From: Sindora glabra
Taxonomy: Eukaryota > Streptophyta > Magnoliopsida > Fabales > Fabaceae
DNA: 64,000 nucleotides
Assembly (NCBI GenBank): GCA_020226215.1
Contig: CM035232.1
Coordinates: 16,590,316 to 16,654,315, forward strand
Reading direction: 5' to 3'
In this document: one piece after another, positions 37,353 to 49,137 of the stretch
Numbering within the stretch: position 1 is the first letter of the stretch
Layout: each line of letters starts with the position of its first letter
Program-made: the position numbers and the translations under genes
Notes under the pieces: model-generated
Database searches by the model: none
Told to the model about the DNA's origin: nothing
Seen by the model: only the letters and a program-made list of their open reading frames with translations

Positions 37353-39768
37353 AATTTGCGTGGGAAGATAGTCCACCATTCTTCCTCTATGATGGCCAGA
37401 AAGGTTCTTCCATAAAGTCATGTTCTTTTGTTGCCCGTAAGTCAGTTGTCCTGCCGGTTCAACATTGTTACATTTCTTAATCCCCCATTCTGTGAAAGTA
37501 TATTCTGTCATGTCTTCTGTAGTTTTGAGGTACCTAATTAGGTTAAATCTGCTTAGGAAATTTTCCTTGTAAAAAGGAGATGGATGATGATGATGATGAT
37601 GATAATGTTGATAACTTCGTACTTCCTCGATTATGGACAGCTTTCCTGTTGATTCACATGAACAAATTATCAAGATGGTAGTTTTCTCAGCATTGCCTTA
37701 GTATTGCATGTTTTATTTTTGAAAATGCTTCGGTACATATTTAAATCATGACTCTTAAAAGAAAAAAAGATAGAGTATGAACGGATCACAATGATCAATT
37801 TGGTGATTCAACAGCAACAACGTTTGAACCACTCCCCTGACAGCTCTTTGTTTCTTCTAAAAAATGTTGTGCTCTTTATAGATAAATACAGCTAATAATT
37901 TCCTAGAATTACACTTTAAAAGCGACTTTTGAGGAGCTTTCATTGTGGAATGTTCTGAGAATATTCTATTGGTCAATTATTGTTTATCTATTTTTATGCA
38001 TTCATGTTTATAATCAATTTAGGTTCATAAATGATTGAGTGAACAGTGATTGGTTAGTGTGTTTGATTAGAATCTGCATTTTTTCCACTGTCTGTTTCCT
38101 TATGACTTAAGAAAAACAAAGACAGAATCTTATATTCTATTGAGATTCATAATTTTTTTTCTAAGATCCTTATTTAATAAAAAAATTTAGAAGACTTTTA
38201 TATCTAGTTCTTTTGTAAGTTTTAACCACTAATTTTATGAAGAAATAACCAATTGAAATTAGTTTATCTATTACTTTGGAAGTTCTTAAAAAATATGTGC
38301 GTTTAAAATCATGGTTGGGTCAAGATTCCAGAATAAAAAGGTGAAAATGTGCCGAGAGTTATAAATGAATCAAATTATTCATTAATAATTTGAAATTGAT
38401 TTGTAAAAAATTTGATTTGAATTTGACTTTAAATGAATTAAATTTAAACAAGCCATGTTTAATTAATATACAAATTGAGCTTGAGTTTTATGACATTCGA
38501 TTCAAATTATTCCTGAATTTAAATGAATTTAATAATAAAAATATTTTTTTATTTTATCATATAAAAATAAAATAGTACATAAAAAATCGCATGAATAATT
38601 GTTGATATTGCACAAAGAAGCATGATGCTTTAATTGAAATAATTATTTCAATAATTGTAATTATTGGTATTATATGATCATCATATATATTTTTAATAAA
38701 TTTAATAATTATAGAAAATTTATATTAATAAGTAAAATAAGATTAAAAAAATTTGATATTAAAAAAAATTGATGTTTGGCTTATTTGTAAATGATAAGAT
38801 TTTACATGATCAAATTTAGGTAATATAACAAACTATTCAAGTAAAGTTATACAAATTTATTCAAATTTATATTCATTAAAAACTTAAATTTAAATTTGAA
38901 TATTTCCAGTTTGATTAAAAAATTAGAGGCTAATAACATATTAGTTGAATAAACTAATGTAAACTTATTTGAGCTAGTGTTTGAGTCAAGTTTGAACTCG
39001 AGTTCAAATTATTTAAGCTTATTAATATTTCTCTTGAAGTTGAACTTATTTATTTTTGATAAGCCTAAACTTAAGTATATAGATATTTGACTTGACTCCA
39101 CTTGATCCATTTGCATTCTTAGTTGTGTTCATGAAAAATTATAAAACACTGAAGGAAAACATTGCCAAACTTTTGCTTATGTCAAAATGTCTTGATTTTA
39201 CAATATTTTACAAGGTTCTTTATATGGGGTTTGAGGGTATGATTTTTTACTCTCTATAATGAAAAATGGAACAAGTTTTTATCTATCATTATGAAATTAT
39301 TATATTTTTTAATTTATACACGGATAAAAACACATAAATTTAAATATATTTTTATTATTTTGGTAATTTAATCATTTAAAATTTTTAAAAACTCATTAAG
39401 ATTTTACTAAAGATGATAAAGATAAAAAAATAATATTTTATTGATTATTTATTAACTTATTTTTTTATAAGTCTTAAATTATTTAAATTATGTCTGATTT
39501 TGGACCTATTATAACATTAGGTTGAAATGTTGATTATGTATGATTTTCAATACTTAAATCTAATTATTTTCCTTATTTACTAATATTTGAAGTTATTTAT
39601 CCATTACAAGTGCATTTATAATCCTTAATTTTAAGATTTACATTTTTTTTATCATTTCTCAAAAATATTTTTAGAGATGTGTTGTTTTGTACAACATAAG
39701 AATGGAGATAATTTTATTGTCGAAAAAAGATGTAAGACAATGCAATACTTTATTTTGAAGTATATACC
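37353..39768. other. 3' flank of pyrophosphatase gene and AT-rich intergenic DNA
   Basis: The first 350 bp are the probable 3' untranslated region. From about 38340 to 39130 lies a transposon-like stretch rich in TTGAATTTGA/TCAAATT and ending in TTGACTTGACTCCACTTGATCCATTTGCA, a style common to dispersed plant insertions with direct GAGTTC/GAACTC motifs (about 38990-39010). No coding frame. Confidence 0.45.
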
Positions 39769-40655
39769 ACGTTTGATTCATGAAATTAAATATTTTTGAG
39801 AATTATAATATTTTTAAGAATGTAATTTTCAAGAATTTAATCACTAAGGATGTAATATTGTCATTTTTTATTCAATTAGAAATATTTTCCCAGAATACTA
39901 CAAAATTAGAAATATTTTCCTATGATATAACAATATTATGTATTATTTTGTATATTTTAAAAATATTATTAAATTATCAAAAATATCTTTATTAAAAATT
40001 AAATGATTAATAGTGATCGACAATGATCATTGATGATAGATAATTATAGTTAATGATGATGATAAGCGGTGGTAGACGATAGTTATTAATGATGAATGAT
40101 GGTCAACAATAATTATCAATGATGGATGATAGATAATGATAATTATTAATAATAAGTAATGATAAATAATGATTATTAGTGATGAGTAGTGACTAATAAT
40201 TATGATGAGTGATGGTTGATAGTATTACAGTTAATGATGATGATAAGTGGTGGTAGACGATAGTTATTAACGATGAATGATAGTCAACAATAATTATCAA
40301 TGATGGACGATAGATAATGATAATTATTAATAATAAGTAATGATCACTAATAATTATTAGTGATGAGTAGTGACTAATAAATAAAGGTGAATGATAGTTA
40401 ATGGTGGTAGTAAAATGAAATGTTAGTGGTGATAATAAGACTTAAATGGAAATATGAATAAAATAATTTATTTATATAATTAAAATATTTTTATGTCATG
40501 AAAACTTAGAATATCCATTTTCGTATGGAAAATTTTTAAGAAAATATTAAATTAAAAATATTTTTTTAAAATTTAAATCAAATATGTAAATTTTACATTT
40601 TCTTAAAATATTTCAAGACTTGTGAGAAAGATTTTATGAAACAAACGAAATGAAT
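39769..40655. mobile_element. Non-autonomous DNA-transposon-like insertion with tandem repeats
   Basis: Left end ACGTTTGATTCATGAAATTA...TATTTTTGAG and right end, read in reverse complement, TTCGTTTGTTTCATAAAATC...AAATATTTTAAGAAAA match imperfectly as inverted ends. The interior carries a tandem 181-bp repeat (separate entry). No transposase. Superfamily is not assignable by eye. Confidence 0.5.
40049..40381 (+). repeat. 181-bp tandem repeat of GATGATAAT-rich sequence
   Basis: GTTAATGATGATGATAAG starts at 40049 and again at 40230. The copies match almost throughout (GGTGGTAGACGATAGTTATTAA, CAACAATAATTATCAATGATGGA, GTGATGAGTAGTGACTAATAA). The second copy is cut slightly short. Each unit is itself made of irregular GATGAT/AATAATT motifs. 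Confidence 0.85.
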
Positions 40656-41179
40656 ATGTACTCATGCCACATAATGTTTGTCGAGAAGTGTTTGGCACAT
40701 TAATTTATAAGATGCTAGTTTTTTTAAAATGCTTCAAATTTATTACTTTAGTTCGTAATAAGTGACAAATTAAATTAAAATTTAAAGAAATAAAATAACA
40801 CATGTGATGCACACATTAATTTGCTTAAATAAAAATAATTTAAATAAATAAAATATTAAAAAAATATGTAAAATCAGGTATACATCGAGTGAAAAAGGGT
40901 GGAGTGTGTAATTTTCCTTGATCTTTATAAGAAATAAAGAAAAAAAAAACTTCTTTCTAAGAAATAAATTATAATTTATTTTTTTAAATTAAATCATTTA
41001 CCCTTTTTAAAATTTTTATATAGTAATTTAAACGACATTTAATAAGAGACCGGACGGATGAATTTTACAAGAATCCATTCACACGAGGGGATATACTTAA
41101 GATTTGCGGAGCTCTCATTGAATAGCAAAATCTTTCACAGTATATGTAGAATGGCTTGTAAGAATACGCTTCGCCTGCA
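40656..41179. promoter_or_regulatory. Upstream region of the arogenate dehydrogenase gene
   Basis: AT-rich to about 41040, then more balanced sequence. A weak TATA-like TATATGTAG lies at 41141-41149, about 190 bp before the main start codon. No other element is clear. Confidence 0.35.
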
Positions 41180-41335
41180 ATGGCTGAATCAATTCAGGCT
41201 AGAGTTGTATTTCCCTTAACAAGTACTCAAAATTTCTCTGTCATACCAAACATTGCTCAACTCATCATTCTTATTTTTTATAATTCGATAATCGGCAGAC
41301 TTGAAAGTTTCAACCTTGCCCTGTCTACAAAATGA
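41180..41335 (+). CDS. Upstream reading frame of 51 codons overlapping the main start (putative)
   Basis: ATG at 41180 opens a frame that runs 51 codons and stops with the TGA at 41333-41335, so stop and main start share the four bases ATGA (main ATG 41332-41334). The predicted peptide begins MAESIQARVVFPL and is followed by a hydrophobic stretch. No homology is recognised. If the transcript begins upstream of 41180 it would impose scanning or reinitiation control on the enzyme. Whether it is transcribed cannot be seen here. Confidence 0.3.
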   Translation: MAESIQARVVFPLTSTQNFSVIPNIAQLIILIFYNSIIGRLESFNLALSTK

Positions 41336-43831
41336 TATCCGTTTCAACCTCTCGCCCATCGCCGCACAAACCTTCATTGCATTCAGTGTCCCGCCGTGAC
41401 AGTTGCCCTCTGCGATTCTCTCTATCTCCTTCTCTCAATTCTTTTAACACCAGCCTCTCATTCCGTCGACGGGATCTTATTCGAGCTCTTGATGCAGCTC
41501 AAGTTTTCGATTACGAATCCAAGCTGGCTACCGAATTCCACAATGCCCAGAAGCTCAAAATTGCTATTATCGGCTTCGGCAACTTCGGCCAGTTCCTTGC
41601 TAGGACCTTTGTGCGTCAAGGACACACTGTTTTCGCTCATTCTCGTTCAGACTACTCCGATAGGGCTCAGGAACTGGGGGTCCGATTTTTCCTCAATCCT
41701 CATGACCTTTGCGAAGAACACCCGGAAGTTATTTTGCTTTGTACTTCCATAATTTCCACTCAGCAAGTTCTGTTGTCTCTTCCGCTTCAGAGATTGAAGC
41801 GAAGCACATTGGTTGTTGATGTGCTTTCGGTGAAAGAATTCCCTAAAAATCTGTTGCTTGAAGTCTTGCCTAGTGATTTTGATATCATTTGTTCGCATCC
41901 CATGTTTGGACCTGAGAGTGGTAGGCACGGTTGGACTGGTCTTACCTTTGTCTATGATAAAGTTCGAATGGGGGACGAAGAATCCAGAATATCTCGTTGT
42001 GATAAATTCCTTAACATTTTTGCGAGGGAAGGGTGCAGAATGGTAGAGGTGAGTTGTGCTGATCATGATAGATTTACTGCAGAATCACAATTTATCACAC
42101 ATTCTGTTGGGAGGATTTTGGGAATGTTGACGTTGGAATCAACTCCGATCAATACGAAAGGGTATGAGAGTTTGTTGGATTTAGTGGACAACACTTCCGG
42201 AGATAGCTTTGATTTGTATTATGGGCTGTTTCTGTACAATAAGAAATCTTTGGAAATGTTGGAGAAATTGGATTTGGCTTTTGAGGCATTGAGGAAGCAA
42301 CTCATTGGGCATTTGCACGATGTTGTGAGGCAACAATTATTTGAGAATACTGGGAAAAAACAATATATGCAAGATAACATTGCAGTCCTTGAACAACCTC
42401 AGAATGGAGCTGCTCTGGTATCATTCTCCAAAGACACTGGGTAACTTTTTGATGTCCTAATCTCATTGTTCTGAATTACATAATCAAATTTATGTTTTAT
42501 GAGTTCTGCAAGATTTTCGATGTTTACTGGAAGTTGAGTTTATTGATGTGATTTTTTTGCTTTTCAATTCTTACTTATTTATTTTGCTTTGGGTAAATTT
42601 TCTTGTTTAAAGTACGGCCATACGGTGCAGTAGTTTATTGCAACATGGAATTATGCTTAAAGCCCTCATCCTAAAATCATGTCTAAGGATGACGATAAAT
42701 TAAGTGCTTGCTCATTCTTGCCAACAAGGTCGAGAGCACTCTATCTAAACAAAGGAAGGCAAATAGCATCACAGCGAGTTATGGCAAATTATAACGCCAT
42801 ATTTTTCTTGGAGGTTACTTTTGCAAAATGATTTCTTACTTGTTGCTAATTGTATGTCAATATTCAGGTCCCACAATGGTGCTCGACTGTACAAATACAA
42901 TTCAAATAATTCCAGCCAAATTGATGAGAACTCAAAGCTTATGATTGCAATAATTGGATTTGGCAAGTTTGGCCAGTTCCTTGCAAAAACTATCGTCCGT
43001 CAGGGCCATAAGGTGTTAGCATATTCTCGATCAGACTACTCTGATGTGGCTCAGGAATTGGGGGTTTCTTACTTCAGTGATGCGGATGCTCTCTGTGAAC
43101 AGCATCCAGAAGTGATTCTCCTTTGTACTTCGATTCTTTCCACAGAGCAAGTTATCAATTCATTGCCTGTGCAGAGACTGAAGAGAAGCACTTTGGTTGT
43201 TGATGTACTTTCGGTCAAAGAATTTCCTAGAAAATTGTTTATTCAACATTTGCCATCTTATTTTGATATCCTCTGCACCCATCCCATGTTTGGGCCTGAG
43301 AGTGGAAAAAATGGGTGGAAAGGTCTACCCTTTGTTTATGATAAAGTCAGGATTGGAAACAATGAATCTAGAATGTCACGATGTGACCGGTTTCTTGACA
43401 TTTTCGCAAGCGAAGGATGCCGAATGGTTGAAATGTCATGTGCCGAACATGATAGGCATGCAGCTGGATCTCAGTTTATTACTCACACAACAGGGAGGGT
43501 TTTGGAGAAGCTGGGGTTGGAAGCCACACCAATCAACACAAAAGGCTACGAGACTTTGTTAAGTTTAGTGGAGAATACTGCAGGAGATAGTTTTGATCTG
43601 TACTATGGTTTGTTCATGTATAACTTAAATGCAATGGAGCAGCTACAGAGACTGGACTGGGCTTTTGAATCCTTGAAGAAGCAGCTTTTTGGCCGTTTGC
43701 ATGGAATCTATCGAAAGCAATTATTTGAGAATGCAGAACAGTTCCATGCTTTGCCTGGGAAGTCTGTGTTACCGAAGATACCCAAAGATAGTGATTTAAC
43801 ATTGCCATTACTCGACACTGAATGCAATTGA
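41332..43831 (+). CDS. TYRAAT1: Two-domain plastid arogenate dehydrogenase
   Basis: Two exons, 41332-42440 and 42868-43831, join in frame (2073 nt, 690 residues). The donor is ACTGG/GTAACT and the acceptor TATTCAG/GTCC. The enzyme oxidises and decarboxylates arogenate to tyrosine with NADP+ in plastids. Residues 1 to about 65 are Ser/Arg-rich with few acidic residues, as in a chloroplast transit peptide. Domain 1 has the Rossmann motif IIGFGNFGQF (79-88), SRSDYSD after strand 2 as in NADP-using plant enzymes, CTSIIST, the catalytic-region SHPMFGPESG (188-197) and QFITH (253-257). Domain 2, entirely in exon 2, repeats all of these (GFGKFGQF, CTSILST, THPMFGPESG, QFITHTTGR) and looks complete. 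Two tandem domains in one protein match Arabidopsis TyrAAT1. The in-frame stop TAA lies at the donor, so unspliced RNA would encode a 370-residue single-domain enzyme. Confidence 0.93.
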
Positions 43832-44084
43832 TGCCCTAGTTGCTATCTCAGTGGTAAGTATTGCAGGTCCTAGTTTTGAAATTGAGTTTAAAACTCAAGC
43901 TCTGAGATATTGAACTTTACTGAAGATTTCCTTAAAATCTGTAATAATGTTCTTTTGTTCCCCGCCTGTAAATCAGACTGTTGAAATCTTGCTTTGTAGA
44001 AAAATTGATAGTAAATTTTGAATATCTTATCGAGGAAGGAGATCCTTTGTCTGCCATGCACGAGTTCTGAGTCTTCTGATCTAT
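43832..44084 (+). other. 3' flank of the arogenate dehydrogenase gene
   Basis: Probable 3' untranslated region, merging into the decayed dioxygenase copy on the other strand. Confidence 0.5.
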
Positions 44085-45440
44085 TCAGGCAGCACCGTAA
44101 GGTATAATATGTCGTGTCAATCCAACCTCATGTTAATCCAACTTTGTATCTTCAGTGACAATTACGTCACTTCCATCGCCTTTCCTCAAATATCTAATCT
44201 TTTCTTCTTTGCAAGTTGAAAGAATTGCTTAGAAACTTAATGCACTTTGTCCAAAAATGCGCGATTGTCATACAGTGGTTTATTGCCTCAATATCCATAA
44301 ACAAATGAAAATCATACTTGCTTTTAAAATACGAACTGATCGGTTCTGGTTCAATCAGCTTATTGATCAAGTAATTGCTAAAATTTCAGCCCCATGAACT
44401 GAGGGCTGACTTAATCCTTTGATCTCTTCTGCTGTAGATGGAAGCCTAAGATCAACCACTGGAATCTCCTGTGATGTTACAAGCAGAGTTGTACATGATT
44501 TGATTTGAATTCTTTTTCATGATCCAAATGCTTATTAAATTTTTTTACGATCCAATTAATATTTAAGCCAAGCTTAAACTATAATAATGAAAAATGAGTT
44601 GGTTCGACCCGATCTGTTTATTTAAATTTATTTTTTATAATATAATTATATATTATAAAAAATAATTATATTTAATTATTTTTAATATAAAAATATTTAA
44701 TTTGATATAATTAAATATTTTACATATTTAAATATTTTATTATCTCTTCAAATATGTATTTTTATGCAAAAATTTATTTTTTACTTAAAATAATAATAAA
44801 AATAAAAATAATCAAACTTACAGATTAGGTGTTGGTCATATATAAAATTATTCGACCCTGGCCAAACTAATATTTTAAAAATGAAATGGGTTTGAATCAT
44901 GTATTTCATGTAGTTATGCATAAAAAACCTAACTCAAAATTCAAAACTTGATTCATATACATCTCAAATTACAAAAAAGTTGTGGGACCTATCTTCACCA
45001 CTTGATGTGTAAATATACTATCTTTAGAAATTCTTAAAACTCAAATTTAGTCCTTGAATAGATGTGGATGTACGCACCTTTTTTTTAGATAAATGGAGAA
45101 ATGTTTAAATTATTAGATGTGGATGTACGCACATATAAAAATTAAAGATAAAATTTTAAATATAATAAAAAATATAAAATTTTTAAAAAATATCAGATAT
45201 TACTTAAGTCAAGGGTTTTTTAACATTTTACTCACTCTTTTAAATTGGAAAGAATTATGCATAAAAAATTTGGCTCAAAATCTAAAAGCTTGACCCATGT
45301 ACATCTCAAATTACAAAAAGCTGTAAGACCCATCTTCACCACTTGATATATAAATATATTATCTTTGGAAGTTCTCAGAATTCAAGTTTAGTCTTTGAAT
45401 AGAGTATGCCAATAACTCAGTTAGATATAGATTAAACATT
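44085..45440 (-). pseudogene. Decayed SRG1-like dioxygenase copy (A0)
   Basis: Read on the minus strand, exon 1 remnants lie at about 45310-45440, 44970-45060 (a duplicate of part of it) and 44395-44490 (ending in the SWG region before the lost donor). Exon 2 remnants lie at 44085-44300, matching the AINHGM...QFFQLPKEEKIKYLR...GNDVI...VYLKV part of the intact neighbour. Exons 3 and 4 are missing and no long frame survives. Exon 1 is split by an AT-rich insertion (about 44490-44900) and by a 341-bp tandem duplication. Confidence 0.75.
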
Positions 45441-45625
45441 TTACTTATCACTTTTTTTTGGGGGGATAAATGGAGAAATGGTTACATTATTGGACATGGA
45501 CGTAAACACAAATAAGAATTAAAGATCAAAATTTGAATATAACGGTAGATATAAAATTTTCAAAAAATATCAGATATTTCTTAAGTTAAGGATTCTCAAC
45601 ATTTTACTTATTCTTTTAAATCGGA
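44914..45625. repeat. 341-bp tandem duplication inside dioxygenase relic
   Basis: TTATGCATAAAAAA starts at 44914 and 45255. Each copy holds, in order, TACATCTCAAATTACAAAAA, a piece of dioxygenase exon 1 (ATCTTCACCACTTGAT...GTCTTTGAATAG) and a GATAAATGGAGAAATG...ATCAGATATT.CTTAAGT stretch. Copies are diverged by many substitutions. Confidence 0.8.
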
Positions 45626-46267
45626 AAGAATGTGTAATTTGCAATATAAAAAGGAATGGCACAATCTGTTTTACATAGATTGTAGACAACATATTGAGTA
45701 ATGGGGGTTTTGTCTTTTTTCCTATAAAATGTTATTTTTTAAACGATTTACTAAAATTACCTGGCATTCGTGATATGCCAGGGTTCTCACACACTGACAG
45801 CATTGCCCCTCTCAGTTTTATTCATTTTTGTTATATTACAATTCAAGGGAAACGTTACCCAACTGCTATAGGATCCCGTGATACTTCTGATATCGACTGT
45901 TAGTGAAGTAACAACAACGGCAGATGGTAAGCAGAGATGATTACGTCAAGAATGAATGCATCTGAAAAAAATGTTTTAGTAACATCTATGAATCAAAACT
46001 ACATTTAAAGCAGTTTGGACATGTGATAAGAAGCTAATGGATGCTATAGTAATAAAGGTGAATTTTTTGAAGGATAGTCCAAGGGAGATAATGGTAAGAC
46101 TAGAGAAAACGTCGAGAGAATTATAGAAAGCAATCTTACCTTGAATGGTTTTATTGAAAACATTGTCTGTGATAAAGCACATTAACATCAAATGATTCTA
46201 CTCCACTCTCTCTCTCCTTTTTTCTTGATTTTAGACTGTCACAAGGAGTATTTAACTGCACTGAAAC
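45626..46267. other. Spacer with LINE 3' fragment, first copy
   Basis: The left part (45626-45910) resembles 52260-52570 and 54910-55200, the upstream flanks of other dioxygenase copies. At about 46000-46200, plus strand, it translates in broken frames to FGHV-KKLMDA-VIKV-...-SPREI-...-KTS-E-...-AIL-LNGFIENIVCDKAH, the C-terminal end of a plant L1-type LINE reverse transcriptase reading frame. Related fragments lie at 52665-52960 and 55290-55600. Confidence 0.6.
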
Positions 46268-48165
46268 CTAGATCTTGACTGCATCAATTGGTCGTTTTCC
46301 TTGCTGGTAGTACTCGAAATATGTCAAAGCATAATTTTTCACTGCTTTATATGATCTTGGCCGTGATTCATTCATTAGCTTGTCTGCTGGTTCAACCTCT
46401 TTTTCTTCATCAGGTGTGCAGAACGCGACCACAGAAAGCCTCTCCTTTTCTGAGTTTATCACTGCTCTGTGTACTGGGCTCTTGAAAATTCCGTTGCTCA
46501 TAATCTGTTTATTGCATCGAATCAGTTATGTCAATTCTATCAATTTTCATCGACAAAACTTCAATAACTGTATCGAATTTCCATTTATCTGTAACAGAAA
46601 ATAAGTACTGCTAGTTGCATTTTTTTTTGGTGTTCACAACCTTCACCGCACATGTAACACAGTCTGAAGTAACTTGCCATCAATCTGTGCTCAGATGCGA
46701 GAGAGTTGTGCACAGCATGAATTATAAGTTGGAATTTCTTTCAACGATTACCTCCATTTGATCACCAACATTGATGACAAGAGCCTCGGGAATGATTGGA
46801 ACCTTAAACCACTGATTGTCTTTGAAGATTTGCAAACCCTCTACCTCTCTATCCTGCAAAAGGAAGGTAACAGAAGATCCATCTGCATGTGGCTTAAGGC
46901 CAAGAACCTGATCAGGTCTTGGACATGGAGGGTAGTAGTTAAATCTCAGAAACATCACTGCTTTCTCTCCGCATGGTTTCCAAAAGGTGTCCTCTTCCAA
47001 GTTCAGTGCCCTTGCCATGGCCCTAAGAATTACTTCATGTAGCTGATTTAGTCTCTCTATATACTGCAGTACTACATTTCTGCGATGTCAGAAGTATTTA
47101 TAAGGTTAAACATCATTTGTGTGGGTAGCACCACTTAATAACCCAAAGCAGAGTTCAAACAGAGAAAATGTGTTGTTTCCTGGGAGAGAAATTGCACTGT
47201 CCATGTATAACACTAGCGGAGCATGTTAAGGCAACAATTAAGTCATGCTTTTGTTTTTCTTTAAAATCCGTCAATTATTATTTTTCATAAGATAAAAATC
47301 TCGCTTCTGGCAATAGACTCTTTGTAGGACAAAATTGGAGTAATATCTCCTCATAGCAGGAACCTTGAGAGAATGTGTTGTGACTTCATGAAAGTTGTCT
47401 TACTTACTTCATTAGAGAATTTGACTAACTGACAATACCTGAACTCCTTGGGGTTTTGGGGCCAAAATTTGAACCTTCTTTGGTCTATAGGCTGCACCTT
47501 GAGGTATACACGGTCACACCAATCAAGCCTTTGATCTTCTGTATAAATCACATCATTTCCGTAGCCTTCAGTGTCGTTTGGTTCCCTCAAATATTTAATT
47601 TTTTCTTCCTTTGGCAGTTGGAAGAACTGCTTAGAAACTTCACGCACTTGCTCCAGAAACGAGCTTGCCATACCATGATTTATTGCCTGAATCACCAAAA
47701 ACAAACCAATATATCATACAACAGCTTTTAAAACCTTTCTGGTCTTTCACTGATATCATAGGATGATTACATAATCTCCACAAGAATTTCATAAAATAAT
47801 CGAGCAAAGCCATCTAGTTCCATTTTTCTCTGGGTAAAATATAGCAGTTAGTATAGAAATCCTGAATTTGATATGTTCTGGTTCAGATAATAGTAATTGC
47901 TTAAGCATGAGACCTGAAAGCAGCCCCATGAATCGAGGGCTGATTTGAGCTTCTCAAGCTCTTCTTCTGCAGTAGATGGAGATGTGAGAAGGCTGAGGTC
48001 AATCACTGGAATCCCCTGTGATGGAAAAACTGCACCGCGGAATCCTGGACCACCTTCCTTGTAAACATAATTTTCTGGCAATTTCTTGGAGTCCAAGCTC
48101 AATTCCTGGACTGAGTTTGACGCTACCTCTACCTCAGCTAATGCTGCAAGAGTTGATTCCGCCAT
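46268..48165 (-). CDS. SRG1-like 2-oxoglutarate/Fe(II)-dependent dioxygenase, intact
   Basis: Four exons on the minus strand: 48165-47914, 47686-47439, 47079-46752, 46504-46268, all GT-AG, giving 1065 nt and 354 residues, the normal length for this family. The N-terminal DIOX_N part has IPVIDLSLL (52-60) and SWGCFQAINHGM at the exon 1/2 junction. The C-terminal double-stranded beta-helix has NYYPPCPRPD (214-223), iron ligands H231 and D233 (PHADGSS) and H288 (PVHRAV), and the 2-oxoglutarate-binding R298-L-S300. These soluble enzymes hydroxylate, demethylate or desaturate small molecules. The group includes SRG1, codeine O-demethylase and norcoclaurine synthase-like proteins, so the substrate cannot be told. 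A TATAAAATATAAAGG at about 48322-48336 (minus) may be its promoter. It is the only complete dioxygenase gene in the window. Confidence 0.93.
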
Positions 48166-49137
48166 ATCCTAATTCCTGCCCGGACTTCTGCAATATAAGA
48201 TCGAAACACTTTTGTCGCTGCTCTTGGGGTTTGTTTTGTTTTATTTGGATTATGGTCTTCCAAGCCTACCATTCTCTGATCATGTTATCACTTGATATTT
48301 TTTATTACAATTTTCCAAATCCTTTATATTTTATACGTTCACTGGCCGGATTTTGTTGACTTTCAGGCCGCAAGAGCCAATCATCTCGTTTCATTAACAA
48401 TTTGTTATGGGCAAGCAGCAGGTTTCTTTCAATCTCAACTCTGCAAATTACTCGTTCAATTCAAAATTTTGTTGTGTTTGCTATTATCATTGACCAAATA
48501 ATTTTCTTGGGACGAGAATCATTAAAAAATTCTTTTCTCACTTTTTAATATACTGACAACAACAACAACATTAATTGAACCTGATCCACTAGAATTTTTT
48601 ATACTATTAATAAATAAAAAAATGACATCTCATATGTGCAATTCTCCTCACCAAAAAAAGGTATATAATTCTACTATACTAGGGGTGAAAGTCGGAGCAT
48701 ACATTGGTTATATTTATTTGGTTAAATCTTATTATTATTGTTATTTTATAAATGTAATCTCAACTATTCATTCATTTTAACCAGCAACCTATTCAGCAGG
48801 TAAATTTATTATAATATTTTTCTTCTTTTCATTTATTTACCGCAAATTATGTTAAATTATAAAAGTAAATTTTATTTAAGGAAATCACATCAGTTTGTAT
48901 TGTTGTCGTCAGATTTTTTGAGCACCAAGTTATTAATTTATTTTTTTTTCTTTTTACTCTTTATTTTTATTGTCACGAGAATCTCTTTTCCTAAATTTTA
49001 TTGTCACAACCTTTTCTGATTAAGATTGTAAAACACTTCCAAAGAATTTATTATCCTTCACTTAATATTACATCTTTTTCATTTTAAGAGGCTGTTTAGT
49101 TCTCAAAGTAGATGAATCATTTCAGGGTAGAGTTATT
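48166..49137. other. Dioxygenase 5' flank and AT-rich spacer
   Basis: 48166-48500 is the likely promoter and leader of the minus-strand dioxygenase. The rest is AT-rich with no frame or repeat I can name. The duplicated arogenate dehydrogenase segment starts at about 49138. Confidence 0.5.

Noticed and set aside
37335..37673. 112-codon minus-strand frame with a His run
   Set aside because: The His run is the antisense of a GAT microsatellite in the pyrophosphatase 3' untranslated region.
41647..42066. 139-codon minus-strand frame
   Set aside because: Antisense shadow of arogenate dehydrogenase domain 1, favoured by codon composition.
42821..43831. Separate single-domain arogenate dehydrogenase gene starting at 42821
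   Set aside because: The first 16 codons lie in the intron, just before a good TATTCAG/G acceptor; joining 42440 to 42868 keeps frame and gives the known two-domain architecture. A minor alternative transcript is not excluded.
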